Assembly (NCBI RefSeq): GCF_000244895.1 | Contig: NZ_CM001441.1 | Span: 5,433,417-5,497,416, forward strand | Direction: 5' to 3' | From: Desulfosporosinus youngiae DSM 17734 | GTDB lineage: Bacteria > Bacillota > Desulfitobacteriia > Desulfitobacteriales > Desulfitobacteriaceae | Length of the DNA: 64,000 nucleotides | The notes under the pieces: model-generated | Database searches by the model: none | Seen by the model: only the letters and a program-made list of their open reading frames with translations | Told to the model about the DNA's origin: nothing | In this document: positions 7,619 through 17,016 of the stretch, piece after piece | Position numbering within the stretch: the first letter of the stretch is position 1 | How the letters are laid out: each line of letters begins with the position of its first letter | Program-made: the position numbers and the translations under genes

Positions 7619-8029
7619 TCAAAATGGAATATCATCATCTAAATTCACTTCATGCCCAAACGAGCTTGTCTTGTCCAGAGACCTTGAATCCGTACTCCCG
7701 CCCTCACTGCCTTTTGGACTCAGGAACCTCACGTTTTCGGCAATTACTTCAGTGACCCAGCGTTTCTGATCGTCGTTGCCCGTATAGGAGCGAACTTGTA
7801 TCCTTCCGTCTACTGCTGCCATTTTACCTTTAGCTAAATATTCGGCAGATAATTCAGCAAGTTTGCGATAAACTACGCAATTAATAAAATCGGTTTCCCT
7901 CTCACCCTGAGCGTTTTTATAATTGCGGTCCACCGCTAATGTGAAGTTAGCGACCGCCACACCTGTGGGTGTATAACGCAATTCGGGGTCTTTCGTAAGT
8001 CTGCCGATTAATACAACTCTGTTTAGCAT
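7619..8029 (-). CDS. ssb: Single-stranded DNA-binding protein
   Basis: A 136-residue OB-fold protein. The start [20 protein letters not shown], then [11 protein letters not shown] and [13 protein letters not shown] are classic bacterial SSB motifs. The C-terminal tail DDDIPF recruits replication and repair partners. It coats single-stranded DNA during phage replication, next to the replisome organiser gene. The short linker is typical of phage copies. Confidence 0.95.
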   Translation of the reverse strand: MLNRVVLIGRLTKDPELRYTPTGVAVANFTLAVDRNYKNAQGERETDFINCVVYRKLAELSAEYLAKGKMAAVDGRIQVRSYTGNDDQKRWVTEVIAENVRFLSPKGSEGGSTDSRSLDKTSSFGHEVNLDDDIPF

Positions 8030-8040
8030 GTCGTATCACC

Positions 8041-8859
8041 TCACAAATAAAAGTTATCGTACTTCCCCGGCTTTGGCGGCTCCGGAGGCTTGTCCCCCGG
8101 GTCTTTAGGCTGCTCGTCCTCCCATCCTTTGGCATTTAACCAGGTGGATGGATAAGGAATAAACCGACCGTTCTCCTTTTGCCAATCAGCTGATTTCTTG
8201 GCCCGTTTTATGGCTGCCAAGATAACACCCATGAACTGCTCGTCAACCTTAAGTTTGGTAAAGGCCTTTTCGGCTTGACCTTTAGATTTTTTCTTAGGGT
8301 AAGCATCCCAGAAACGCGCAAAGGAGTTGTTTGCTTTATTTTCCTTTACTTTACTTTCCTTTACTTTAGGGATTTCTGTATCCTTTATCTCACTGTCAGC
8401 GGGATTAATGTCAGCATTTAATGGGTTTTTGTTTACATTAATTAAATGAATCTTGAAATCATCCTTATCTAATGGTGGATCGATGACCAAATATTCACGA
8501 ATAAGGGTTACTTCCTTGCGCCTTTTTACGGCTTCAATATATCTCCTCTGGATTCCACCACTGGTAAGTATCTGGTATTTTTCATATAGCAAAGAGTTAA
8601 ACAAATCCCACTTAAGGCAGTCATTTACTACATCGGTGACAATATCAATGTCCACATTGACTCTGCTAGAAAAAAGTAATTGTTCGCGTTCAGACCATTT
8701 ATAGAAATATCCTTCCTTGTAAACTTTCATGAGTAGCTTAAGTAATATGGCAAAGCCAGTGATTTTGTGCTTCGCTTCAATAAGGAGAACCTTGTCGTCC
8801 TGGTCCATATCTACATCAAGAGAAAAGTAGTCTAATCCTTCCTTTTGTGGCCTTGCCAT
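8041..8859 (-). CDS. Phage replisome organiser (Lin1244/Lin1753-like N-terminal domain)
   Basis: A 272-residue protein. The N-terminal domain (GLDYFSLDVDMDQDDKVLLI, then winged-helix-like segments to about residue 110) is the domain seen in DnaD-like initiators of Gram-positive phages. A lysine-rich linker leads to a C-terminal module FARFWDAYPKKKSKGQAEKA ... RFIPYPSTWLNAKGWEDE, found in many phage replication proteins. It probably opens the origin or loads the host helicase. No helicase loader gene follows, so the host may supply it. Confidence 0.8.
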   Translation of the reverse strand: MARPQKEGLDYFSLDVDMDQDDKVLLIEAKHKITGFAILLKLLMKVYKEGYFYKWSEREQLLFSSRVNVDIDIVTDVVNDCLKWDLFNSLLYEKYQILTSGGIQRRYIEAVKRRKEVTLIREYLVIDPPLDKDDFKIHLINVNKNPLNADINPADSEIKDTEIPKVKESKVKENKANNSFARFWDAYPKKKSKGQAEKAFTKLKVDEQFMGVILAAIKRAKKSADWQKENGRFIPYPSTWLNAKGWEDEQPKDPGDKPPEPPKPGKYDNFYL

Positions 8860-8937
8860 CTACTCACCCTCTCTGGTATTGATAATCTTCCGGATAATTC
8901 TGACCTCGTTTAAAACCTTTGTTCCAAACTTCATCAT
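8860..8937 (-). CDS. Possible 25-aa leader peptide
   Basis: A short ORF (MMKFGTKVLNEVRIIRKI...) with GAGGCGGA upstream ends in TAG, and the replisome organiser ATG starts directly afterwards. The tight spacing suggests a coupled leader or tiny basic protein. It is too short to judge by coding statistics. Confidence 0.3.
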   Translation of the reverse strand: MMKFGTKVLNEVRIIRKIINTREGE

Positions 8938-9017
8938 GTTGTCCGCCTCAAGGAATACCCTTAAGTTTTTGGGGGAAAATTAACATATTCGTTCATCATC
9001 GCAAAGGGGTTGTTTAT

Positions 9018-9206
9018 GTGTCCGGTAAGCTTAAAATAGAAATCATTGATGATGTAAATGTGCTCGAAATCTTTGAACCAGAGCCCGGCAAACTAGCCTT
9101 TGTGATGTATCCCGTTGACCCCAAGGACGAAACAATTCTTGAGGTCAACGTCGATACCGCTGAGTTTTCGTCGCTGCTTAAACGGCTTCTTGATATTACC
9201 GTGTGA
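9018..9206 (+). CDS. Small plus-strand phage protein
   Basis: A 62-residue ORF on the strand opposite the surrounding operon. I choose GTG 9018 (MSGKLKIEIIDD) because AAAGGGG lies eight bases upstream; the long frame to 8919 has no site. The peptide is acidic with alternating strand-like segments (ILEVNVDTAEFSSLLKRLL). It ends six bases from the convergent adenine methyltransferase gene. Either a real antisense-oriented small gene or a chance frame; the binding site and composition favour the former. Confidence 0.45.
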   Translation: MSGKLKIEIIDDVNVLEIFEPEPGKLAFVMYPVDPKDETILEVNVDTAEFSSLLKRLLDITV

Positions 9207-9211
9207 GCAGC

Positions 9212-10018
9212 TTAAAACAATGACGCTCTGTCCGAATTGTAGTTCATCCAAATGACCTCTTCCCGCTTCTGCCCAGCTTCGCAGCGGGCAATCCGTTTCT
9301 CTGTTCTCCATCCGCGCAACATCCTCAGGTAAAGCTCATTTTCATATCCCGAGATTATTACTGGCCCCGGGTGCAGCATGAGTGTTTCGAGAAGTTCCAC
9401 GTGATCGGCGTCACTCATCTCATGCTTATAAATCCGGCCATGGCGAGTGCTTAGGACATAGGGTGGGTCGGCATAAATCAGCACATTTTCTTTTCTGTGG
9501 CGCTCAATCAGCCTTATCGCTGGCTGATTCTCAATCTGAACCAGGCATCCACTGGTATGCTTCAGCCTCTCTGCCGCTGCAGTTATATATTTGGGTAATC
9601 TCAGACTAAACTGAGTAAGGTTCCCGTTGTTGGCTTGAATATTATTCCGCCATCCCGTGCTATCCGACGACTTCGCACCGATAGCCTGCCACATTCTAAC
9701 CAAGAAACGTCTGGCATCCTCGATGGAATTACCGGTCATTTCATAGCTCAGACGGTATTCCTGACGACTCCATGGAGTAAACTCGATTAATCGGGCCAGT
9801 TCCTCAGGATGTTCTCGAATCACTCGGAAAAGGTTCACAACATTTCCGTCCAAATCATTAATGGTCTCAATAACTGATCTTTCCTTCTGGAAAAATACCC
9901 CCCCTGATCCGAAATGTGACTCAAGGTAGGTCATTTTTTTGTAATTCCGAGGAAAATTGGAGATGATCCATTCCGCAGTGGACCATTTACTACCTGGGTA
10001 TTTTAGAACTGTTTTCAT
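9212..10018 (-). CDS. D12-class N6-adenine DNA methyltransferase
   Basis: A 268-residue protein starting MKTVLKYPGSKW; ATG 10018 follows GAGGGAGC. The AdoMet-binding motif YPGSKW at the N terminus, 'ESHFGSGGVFF' and the catalytic DPPY motif (IYADPPYVLS) identify the Dam/D12 class. It transfers methyl groups to adenine in DNA and probably protects the phage genome from host restriction. It overlaps the cytosine methyltransferase gene by 29 bases, and no restriction nuclease gene is nearby. Confidence 0.92.
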   Translation of the reverse strand: MKTVLKYPGSKWSTAEWIISNFPRNYKKMTYLESHFGSGGVFFQKERSVIETINDLDGNVVNLFRVIREHPEELARLIEFTPWSRQEYRLSYEMTGNSIEDARRFLVRMWQAIGAKSSDSTGWRNNIQANNGNLTQFSLRLPKYITAAAERLKHTSGCLVQIENQPAIRLIERHRKENVLIYADPPYVLSTRHGRIYKHEMSDADHVELLETLMLHPGPVIISGYENELYLRMLRGWRTEKRIARCEAGQKREEVIWMNYNSDRASLF

Positions 10019-11756
10019 ATTCAAGCTCCCTCTCACCGTCTCTTTCCTCAACCGGCGTAACCCAAATGGTTTCATTCGTGAGTTCAAATTCGATTTTGGC
10101 ATCAGCTTTGGCAAGCGCTAAAAGAGTTACTTCACAAATTGCTTCTGCCGAGTCTGACGGATAGGCATTCCCGATATATTCCCGGGCTTTCGCATCGCTG
10201 CATCCTTCGAGTTGGAACGGCCTTCCGTCCGGTAGGTACCGGGAGAAGGATTGAAGCATCGCCAGTTCAAAGGTTGTTAAGGGTCTATGCCAAGTACCGT
10301 CCACGGCAATAATCATCCATACTCCACTTTCGGTCTCTTCCGGGATTCGAGGATCAGCGACAGCCGCACTCCCGGAATGGACGTCGGCGCTGGTGATGGT
10401 ACTTGCTGTTTTTTCCCACTTTTGGACCTTATATGATCCGCTTCGCGGTGAGCAATTAAGGCGAGGATCGGCAATACTTTGAGCCCCTGATTGTATATCT
10501 GCTATCCCTGTAACAGTTGTCCCTGGTTTATCCCATTCAAGAACTTTTCGCTTATTCGAATATCCGCTGCCCACTCTCGGATCAGAAATAAGGACTGCTC
10601 CGCTTCCTATTCTGCCGCCGGTGACTGTTGGAGCAGGCTCCTCATACCTGGTTATCCGATACTTATTACCATATCCCTGAACGTTCTCGATTCTTGGATC
10701 TGCTACGCCGGATATACCATTACTGCCGCCGGTTCTAGTGCTCCCTGTTATCGTTGGTCCTGGTTTGTCCCAATTCTGAACTCTAAAAGCTCCTGATCTT
10801 GGATTGTAATTAACCCTCGGGTCAGCCACGGAAATTGCTCCATTATTAGGTCTGTGGGAGCCGGTAACGGTTGGTGCAGGATAATCAAAAGGTACCACCT
10901 GATAAATATTTGCATAACAATCTCTTTGAAGATCCCGCCAGTCACCCCCTGCCGGTATAAGGGCCAGTCTTATCCAGGTCTTCCATTGCAGTCTTGGTAC
11001 TCTGTGCATCCATCCGCACGACTCTGTATCTCCTGGCAGCGGTAACGGTCCGATGACATCACCAATCGACTTAAGACTTTTCTTTTGCGGCAAGTAAATA
11101 AGGTTCGGTATTTTACCTTGCTGCCTGGCCATGATGAGAAATCTCACCCGGTTTTGCCCCAGGCCTCCGATTTTACCAAGGCTATGCTTAGGATTCATAT
11201 TTACTGCATAACAATATTTTTTAAGTAAATCACCAATTTGTCTCAGAAGATGTTTTCCCCGACTCGTTATCCGAGGCACATTCTCAAAATGGATAATATC
11301 TGGTACCTCTCCATCGCCGTACAAATAGCAGGCCATTAAGACTAATTCCATTCCTCGGACTGTCAACTCATTCAAAGCTTGATATTTCTCAGATTGTGCC
11401 GACTCTTCCGGAAGGAGGCCAGACAGGCCTTTGCAAGGCGGACTTAAAAATACGACATTTGGCACTTGATATCCAAAGGCTACCCAGATATCCCAAGGGG
11501 TTACTTCCCGCCATTCTGCCGGTGGCTCCTTACCGTGAAAAGCTATATACTGTTCCCGGCTAAATAGGTCCATAACCATGGCTGTATTATCGCCGGTAAT
11601 TATGTCGTGGTTTAGGCAAGCGACCGGATCACAGTCGATGGCTACCAGCAATCTGTATTTATAAACTTGGCCGCCATATTCAACTTTGGCCTTTTTCGCT
11701 CCGTGAGAGAATCCGCCGACACCACTAAATAGAACTGCCAATGTTTTTTCGATCAT
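9990..11756 (-). CDS. C5-cytosine DNA methyltransferase with internal tandem repeats
   Basis: A 588-residue enzyme. Motif I is LFSGVGGFSHG near the N terminus, motif IV with the catalytic Cys is SPPCKGLSG near residue 105, motif VI is FENVPR, motif VIII is QNRVRFL, and the closing motifs are RPLTTFELAMLQSF and EYIGNAYPSD. Between about residues 285 and 480, where the target-recognition domain lies, a unit of 38-42 residues is repeated five times (WDKPxPTxTG ... VADPRx). It is longer than a standard single-specificity enzyme. It precedes the adenine methyltransferase gene. Confidence 0.92.
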   Translation of the reverse strand: MIEKTLAVLFSGVGGFSHGAKKAKVEYGGQVYKYRLLVAIDCDPVACLNHDIITGDNTAMVMDLFSREQYIAFHGKEPPAEWREVTPWDIWVAFGYQVPNVVFLSPPCKGLSGLLPEESAQSEKYQALNELTVRGMELVLMACYLYGDGEVPDIIHFENVPRITSRGKHLLRQIGDLLKKYCYAVNMNPKHSLGKIGGLGQNRVRFLIMARQQGKIPNLIYLPQKKSLKSIGDVIGPLPLPGDTESCGWMHRVPRLQWKTWIRLALIPAGGDWRDLQRDCYANIYQVVPFDYPAPTVTGSHRPNNGAISVADPRVNYNPRSGAFRVQNWDKPGPTITGSTRTGGSNGISGVADPRIENVQGYGNKYRITRYEEPAPTVTGGRIGSGAVLISDPRVGSGYSNKRKVLEWDKPGTTVTGIADIQSGAQSIADPRLNCSPRSGSYKVQKWEKTASTITSADVHSGSAAVADPRIPEETESGVWMIIAVDGTWHRPLTTFELAMLQSFSRYLPDGRPFQLEGCSDAKAREYIGNAYPSDSAEAICEVTLLALAKADAKIEFELTNETIWVTPVEERDGERELEYENSSKIPR

Positions 11757-11787
11757 TTATGATCTCCTCTCAAAATGGCGAGTGATT

Positions 11788-13665
11788 CTACTCCATCCAT
11801 CCGAAGCCCACCGTCCTTCCTTGAGACTGACCGATACATTCCGCTTGCTCCAATTCAATTTCTTGAATAAATTGACTCTCCACCTGTAAGGCCATGGGAC
11901 CGCCGGGATAGGCCTCTCTTTGTTCCGGCCGAGTAAGATACAGTCGATCCTTCGCCCTGGTGATCGCAACGTAGAATAGCCGGCGTTCTTCTTCTATATC
12001 TTCAGCTCGCTTACTGGGGAAAACGTTTTGATTCATCCCGATGACGAAAACCACCGGGAACTCTAATCCTTTTGATGCGTGAACTGTCATTAACTTGACC
12101 GAATCCACTTTTTCTTGAACGAGCTTTTCTTGGATGTCTTTCGTCCGGAGCCATTTTAAGAAGGAGTAAATACCATTAGGCTCCCCAAGGGACTCCTGAA
12201 CGTTTTGCCATCGTTCAACCTCGAGTAACATAGCCGAGACATCTTCTTGACGATTTTTTAAACCCTCATTGTCATAATAAATTCGAAGGCTCAGCTGATG
12301 AATCGCTTCTTCAATTACATCACGAGCTGTCTCAATGTTCTCAACACGATCCTTGATGGATTCCAGTAAGGCATAAAATGCCTTTTCCTTTTCTGTGCCT
12401 ATTTTCATAATGTCAGAAAGGCTCCAACCTTGGTCGAGTGCCTTGAATTCTAAGTTATTTATGTCTAAGTCTGTAAACCTCATATTTGGAAAGTTGATCA
12501 CCTTATGAATATTGGCATCATCCTGTGGGTTGATAGCCACCTCAATGAAGGCGATAATCTTACGGATATCCTGCTTCTTAAAGACATCATTCTGACTAGA
12601 GACAATCAACGATGGGATATTCCGCCGATCAAGAACATCTTTGATCGTTTGCAATTGTCGATTCGTTCTCGCCAAAACTGCGACATTAGACCACGCTTCT
12701 GACTTCGACTCAGAAGCTATCAAGTCAGCAACCTTTCTGGATTCAGCATCTTCATCAGGCATTATCAGGTACCTAATATCCAAACCTTCGCGGTCGGCAA
12801 TCAGTGCCTTTTCTGTTTGGCTAAGATTGTGCTTAATAAGTGAATTAGCTGCAGAGACTATCTGCTTGGTTGACCGATAATTACGCTCGAGCTTGATTAC
12901 TTCACATTTCTGGTATTTATCAGGAAACTCAATGATATTCCGGACGTTTGCCCCTCGAAACTGATAGATTGACTGAAAGTCATCTCCGACAACGAACAGA
13001 TTTTCTGGGTTAAGTAGATGAATAATCTCAAACTGAATATCATTCGTGTCCTGAAACTCATCGACGAAAATATAACGGTACCGGTTCTGCAGCTCACGCT
13101 GCGCCTGGCTAGATTCTAAAACGTTACGTGTTGAAACCAGTAAGCCATCTAAATCCATGGCGTTATTCCTCTTCAACCGGTATCCATACTCTTCAATGAC
13201 TCTCGCTAAGGATTGATCCAAACCCGATAGATCCTTATAGAGATTGTCAATTACATCCCGAACTTTGATTTTTTTGTATCCAAGTTCATCAACACAGGAG
13301 TGGATAATGTCGGTTCGATCTTCTTCGTCGTAAATAGTAAAGTTAGGTTCCAGGTCAACCAAATAACCAAACTCTCGGAGCACCTGGACGCAGAAACTGT
13401 GAAAAGTACCAACGGTCAGCTTATAACCCTCTGCCGTTCCAATTAGAGCCATAACCCGTTCTTTCATTTCTTTAGCGGCGAGCCTCGTAAAAGTTAGCGC
13501 CAACATATTGCTGGTACCCACTCGTTTCTCTTGGTGGAGATATGCCATCCTGTGGGTGAGAACCCGTGTTTTCCCGGATCCTGCTCCAGCCAAGTTAAGG
13601 ATGATTGGGCTGTCGGACGTAACAGCCTGAAGTTGTTGGTCATTGAGTCCGTATAGGAGGTTCAT
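11788..13665 (-). CDS. UvrD/PcrA-like superfamily 1 DNA helicase
   Basis: A 625-residue 3'-5' helicase. Visible motifs in order are LNDQQLQAV (Q motif), GAGSGKT (Walker A), TFTRLAAKEM (Ia), VDEFQDTNDIQ (Walker B, motif II), GDDFQSIYQFRGA (III), LERNYRS (IV), VKLMTVHASKGLEFPVVF (V) and EERRLFYVAITRAKDRL (VI). It is shorter than host PcrA (usually over 700 residues). ATG 13665 overlaps the upstream stop as TAATG. Its place beside the SbcC-like gene suggests a role in phage recombination or replication restart. Confidence 0.93.
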   Translation of the reverse strand: MNLLYGLNDQQLQAVTSDSPIILNLAGAGSGKTRVLTHRMAYLHQEKRVGTSNMLALTFTRLAAKEMKERVMALIGTAEGYKLTVGTFHSFCVQVLREFGYLVDLEPNFTIYDEEDRTDIIHSCVDELGYKKIKVRDVIDNLYKDLSGLDQSLARVIEEYGYRLKRNNAMDLDGLLVSTRNVLESSQAQRELQNRYRYIFVDEFQDTNDIQFEIIHLLNPENLFVVGDDFQSIYQFRGANVRNIIEFPDKYQKCEVIKLERNYRSTKQIVSAANSLIKHNLSQTEKALIADREGLDIRYLIMPDEDAESRKVADLIASESKSEAWSNVAVLARTNRQLQTIKDVLDRRNIPSLIVSSQNDVFKKQDIRKIIAFIEVAINPQDDANIHKVINFPNMRFTDLDINNLEFKALDQGWSLSDIMKIGTEKEKAFYALLESIKDRVENIETARDVIEEAIHQLSLRIYYDNEGLKNRQEDVSAMLLEVERWQNVQESLGEPNGIYSFLKWLRTKDIQEKLVQEKVDSVKLMTVHASKGLEFPVVFVIGMNQNVFPSKRAEDIEEERRLFYVAITRAKDRLYLTRPEQREAYPGGPMALQVESQFIQEIELEQAECIGQSQGRTVGFGWME

Positions 13666-13859
13666 TATCGTTCAACCTCCTTGGGCGGCGTTACTTGTAC
13701 TACTATGGACACTGATGATCCTAATGGCATTGAGGTGATAGTTGTTTGCATGATATTTAAAATCTTCGCAATTTTTAATTCTCCTACCGCAATGTCTTCG
13801 GCACTTAAGCATGGTCGGCGTGATAAAGTGGTTCGACCCTCAAATAACAACTCAGGCAC
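13665..13859 (-). CDS. Hypothetical small phage protein
   Basis: A 64-residue protein. The best start is GTG 13859 (MPELLFEGRTTL) behind AAGGAGGTGG; the frame to 13883 starts in the middle of the upstream gene. It overlaps the SbcC-like gene by eight bases and the helicase start by one base, so all three are coupled. The C-terminal half is strand-rich (SVSIVVQVTPPKE). No family recognised. Confidence 0.65.
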   Translation of the reverse strand: MPELLFEGRTTLSRRPCLSAEDIAVGELKIAKILNIMQTTITSMPLGSSVSIVVQVTPPKEVER

Positions 13860-16056
13860 TTTGCTCCACCTCCTTGGATTCAAGCGTTCCTAGGTCTGTT
13901 ATGCCCCAGCCTTCCAATTCAGGAAGCAGTGTTTTTACTTCCTCACCGCTGACCCACTTCGTTTCATACAAGTCGACCACTCCGGCAAGTATGATGTTGT
14001 CAATTTTGTCTGAGAGCTTGTCCATGCCGGCCAGAGCCTTACGAAAATTCGTCCGGTCAAGGTTCTCTATGTTGTCTATGGCTAACACCTTCAAAGGTGG
14101 ATTTGATCGTTCCAAGAAGGTCACCAGCATGGCAATTAAGAGTAGCAGCTGCTGCCCAGTGCTCAGGGCATCAAAGTTGCGCTCATCACCAAAATCGTTT
14201 TTCCAGCCGAATTGGAACACTTCTTTACCGGTATCTGATTCGGTTGAAAAGTAAAACTCATTGTCTATGCCCATAAGCCCTAGGTTTGCCTGGATATCTG
14301 CACGTATGGGTTCTAGAATGCCTTTTACAAGTTCACCCTGTAGTCCCTTTGGCCCCAGAGCTTCGGACAGATCCTTAATGCATTGAGCATTGTAGGTCGC
14401 CGTCTTGGAGTCAATCATGGTTGACTTAAGGTTGCTTAACATGATCTTAGCCTTCTCCTGCTCCTCGAGCTTGGCCTTTAGGTCTTTGATCTGTGCCTTA
14501 AGCCCTTCGCTCTGTTTCTCCAGTATTTCCAAAGGGGCGATGACCTCAGGCGGAAGGTTTTTAAGTCTTGCCAATTCTCCCTGATACATCTTTAGCTGAT
14601 CACTGATCCGTGCCGCAGCATTGATTTCTTCTGCCTTTTTCTTCTCAAGAACAGCAATCGCTTTTCGGGTTTCATCGTTTACTTGATTCAACGTGGTTTG
14701 TTGTTTATGGGTTGCTGTACGCTTAAGATCGATATTGCTTTTACTTACCTCAAGGCCCTCAATTTCTTTACGGATTTCCTTCAGCACGGCCTGCTGCTCA
14801 GCTTCCTTTTGCCCCAATATGGCTAATTGTTGGCCAAAGACCGTTGCCGCTTTGCTAAAATCCTTATCACATCCAATCTTAGGATGTATAACGCAAACCC
14901 TGGCCGCTCCGTCATTATGCGATTGCTCATCAATCTGCTTTAAGGTTGACTCTAAAACACCTTTTTCGGCCTGAATTTGGGCTAGACTCACATAAGCTAG
15001 CCGGTCACGGTCCATCGCCTCTCTTAACTGGTTATTGACGGTTTCTAACTCCTGATCAAGAATTGCAAATGCCGCCTTAAAATCGAATTCCTTAATCTGC
15101 CCTTGGAGATCCACAATCTTCAAATCGTAATTTATCTCGGGTTTTGGACCAGGCTTGAGCAGTGTTTCAATCATTGTACTGAGATCAGCGGTCCTAACAA
15201 GTCTCTGATCGATCGCTCGTTTGCGTTCTCTATCCCGGGCCAACTGACTTTCACTGCCGGTGAGTTGTTGCTGCAGCTGCTCCAGTTCAGCTTTGTGTTG
15301 TACGATATTTCGATCTGTCTCGGCTAGCTGGTTTTTCATGTCGGCGAGCTTCTTTACTGCTCCTACAGCATTCTTCTTTTCATCGTTCCAGTGGGTCTGT
15401 TTTGCCTTTGCCCATTCAATCATTGACTGTAAGCCTGCCTGGATATCGTCAGCAGCGGGATACTCTTTCATCGCGTCCGTAATTAGTCCGTTCATAATTT
15501 TGTATTGATCGGGGTTGTTTACCTCAAGATCCATCGTGAGGAGTTTCGTCCGTAAGTGCTTCTCAACGCTGGCTCGATCCCAAAGATCGGATTCGATAGA
15601 GGATAAGCTATAAATAAAATCTCTGCGTTTGGCATCTGATAATGAAAGGAATTCATTAAAGTCCATCATCACCGGGAAGTTGCCGACCTCGAAAGCGATC
15701 CTTGCCTCTTTATCCGCCGCCTTCTTTTCGCCACGACTTGGGGATAAATCGATTCCCTGGGAAACTGAAACGTTATTAGCCCCGTCTTTCCCGCTCTTCT
15801 CGGTCCTTGTAAAGGTTCGAGTAAATGTTAATGTATCGGTGACTAACCCAACGGACATAGTATCGGCGCTCGACAGCTTGAACGTCTCAGCCGGTAACTT
15901 TCCCTTGCCTGGCACGTATCCTAGAAGCGCAATGCCTATGGCTTGTAATCGCGTTGTTTTGCCTTTACCATTGGGTCCTACTAGGATGTCCTTGCCGGTG
16001 AGTTTTTGGTTACTCATCTGGCCTTTGAGGTTACGCATGGTTATCTCTGTGATCAA
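13852..16056 (-). CDS. SbcC/Rad50-like AAA ATPase
   Basis: A 734-residue ATPase of the SbcC/RecN type. The N-terminal Walker A is VGPNGKGKTT (near residue 27). Two long coiled coils flank a central cysteine pair (VCVIHPKIGCDK, near residue 400), resembling a zinc-hook apex, and the C-terminal lobe has the signature ALSTGQQ and Walker B VLAIDNIENLDR. Such proteins hold DNA ends for repair or recombination. No SbcD-type nuclease gene is adjacent; the neighbours are a protein of unknown fold (16053) and a helicase. Confidence 0.85.
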   Translation of the reverse strand: MITEITMRNLKGQMSNQKLTGKDILVGPNGKGKTTRLQAIGIALLGYVPGKGKLPAETFKLSSADTMSVGLVTDTLTFTRTFTRTEKSGKDGANNVSVSQGIDLSPSRGEKKAADKEARIAFEVGNFPVMMDFNEFLSLSDAKRRDFIYSLSSIESDLWDRASVEKHLRTKLLTMDLEVNNPDQYKIMNGLITDAMKEYPAADDIQAGLQSMIEWAKAKQTHWNDEKKNAVGAVKKLADMKNQLAETDRNIVQHKAELEQLQQQLTGSESQLARDRERKRAIDQRLVRTADLSTMIETLLKPGPKPEINYDLKIVDLQGQIKEFDFKAAFAILDQELETVNNQLREAMDRDRLAYVSLAQIQAEKGVLESTLKQIDEQSHNDGAARVCVIHPKIGCDKDFSKAATVFGQQLAILGQKEAEQQAVLKEIRKEIEGLEVSKSNIDLKRTATHKQQTTLNQVNDETRKAIAVLEKKKAEEINAAARISDQLKMYQGELARLKNLPPEVIAPLEILEKQSEGLKAQIKDLKAKLEEQEKAKIMLSNLKSTMIDSKTATYNAQCIKDLSEALGPKGLQGELVKGILEPIRADIQANLGLMGIDNEFYFSTESDTGKEVFQFGWKNDFGDERNFDALSTGQQLLLLIAMLVTFLERSNPPLKVLAIDNIENLDRTNFRKALAGMDKLSDKIDNIILAGVVDLYETKWVSGEEVKTLLPELEGWGITDLGTLESKEVEQSA

Positions 16057-16970
16057 AGCAGATCACCCCCGTTTGAACCTTCTTGATTTTCTTCCTCATC
16101 GATACTAGTTGCCAAATCTTCTTCGGTAAGCTCGCTTGATGGTATATCGATAACCTCAACCTTTTTGTTGTTTACGGTAATCGGTTCGCCATCAACAGCT
16201 TTTTGAGCTATATCCAAAAGTTCTTGCTGGGAGAAATCGTGGGAGAATCCGACCACGTTAACAACAGCGGTGCGAGCCTTTTCTGGTCCAGTTGGAACGA
16301 CTAAGGTTGTCGCAAGTGCAGGGTGCTTCTTCATTGCGTTACGTTCGGCAATGGTTTGGGCTTTGCGCTCTGCAAAGAGCTTGTTTTGGACAAAAGTTTC
16401 GATGCAGGTCAAAATCTCTTTGTGACTGAAATCAGCCCAAACTCCCAAGTCTCCTTCGATTCGATAAAAGATCCCCTTTTGCTTGTCTTGATCCGTTAAC
16501 ATGGATTCCATACACAATCGCCCGGCTGCAGCATTAAATTTGATCTTTTTCACAAGGTCTTGGACAAAATACATTTGAATGTCATAGAGCAGTGTAGAGG
16601 TAGTGATAACTAAATTTCCGATTGGGCTTAAACCTATTGCCATTTTCTTAACCCATACCTTACTGATGCTTCCGGAAACGGGATCTATGATCGGGTAAGG
16701 GTTCACAACCATTGATCCATCCGGCAAAGTTATTTTTTCAGGCGTAATAACAGAAACGCCAGCAACCTTGTTCATTTCGTTGTATCCAGCGCCTGTGATC
16801 ATAACTTTCCCTTGTATTTCAGCGAGATGACCCTTTTTCTCGTCGAGTTTAATTTGTGCTTTGACTGCTTTAACAAGACCGGATTCAGTTCTCTTAACAA
16901 ATACGGCTCCGTCACCCAAAAGGGCTACTTCCTGAGATTGTTCTTGGGTCTTCGTATCTTTTACTGACAT
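16053..16970 (-). CDS. Unknown phage protein, candidate recombination partner
   Basis: A 305-residue protein coupled to the SbcC-like ATPase (stop/start overlap 16056/16053), starting behind GAGTGAGGAA. The core is a soluble mixed fold (AQIKLDEKKGHLAEIQGKVM; KVWVKKMAIGLSPIGNLVI), and the last 50 residues are acidic and low-complexity. Gene order (annealing protein or exonuclease beside an ATPase) suggests a single-strand annealing protein, but no RecT, Erf or Rad52 motif is visible to me. The function call is only contextual. Confidence 0.6.
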   Translation of the reverse strand: MSVKDTKTQEQSQEVALLGDGAVFVKRTESGLVKAVKAQIKLDEKKGHLAEIQGKVMITGAGYNEMNKVAGVSVITPEKITLPDGSMVVNPYPIIDPVSGSISKVWVKKMAIGLSPIGNLVITTSTLLYDIQMYFVQDLVKKIKFNAAAGRLCMESMLTDQDKQKGIFYRIEGDLGVWADFSHKEILTCIETFVQNKLFAERKAQTIAERNAMKKHPALATTLVVPTGPEKARTAVVNVVGFSHDFSQQELLDIAQKAVDGEPITVNNKKVEVIDIPSSELTEEDLATSIDEEENQEGSNGGDLL

Positions 16971-17016
16971 TTTTCGTTCCTCACTCTCTTTATTTAGGTC
17001 TACACTTTTGAGTTAT

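Noticed and set aside
9093-9311. 72-codon minus-strand ORF
   Set aside because: No binding site and it overlaps both the plus-strand small gene and the methyltransferase end.
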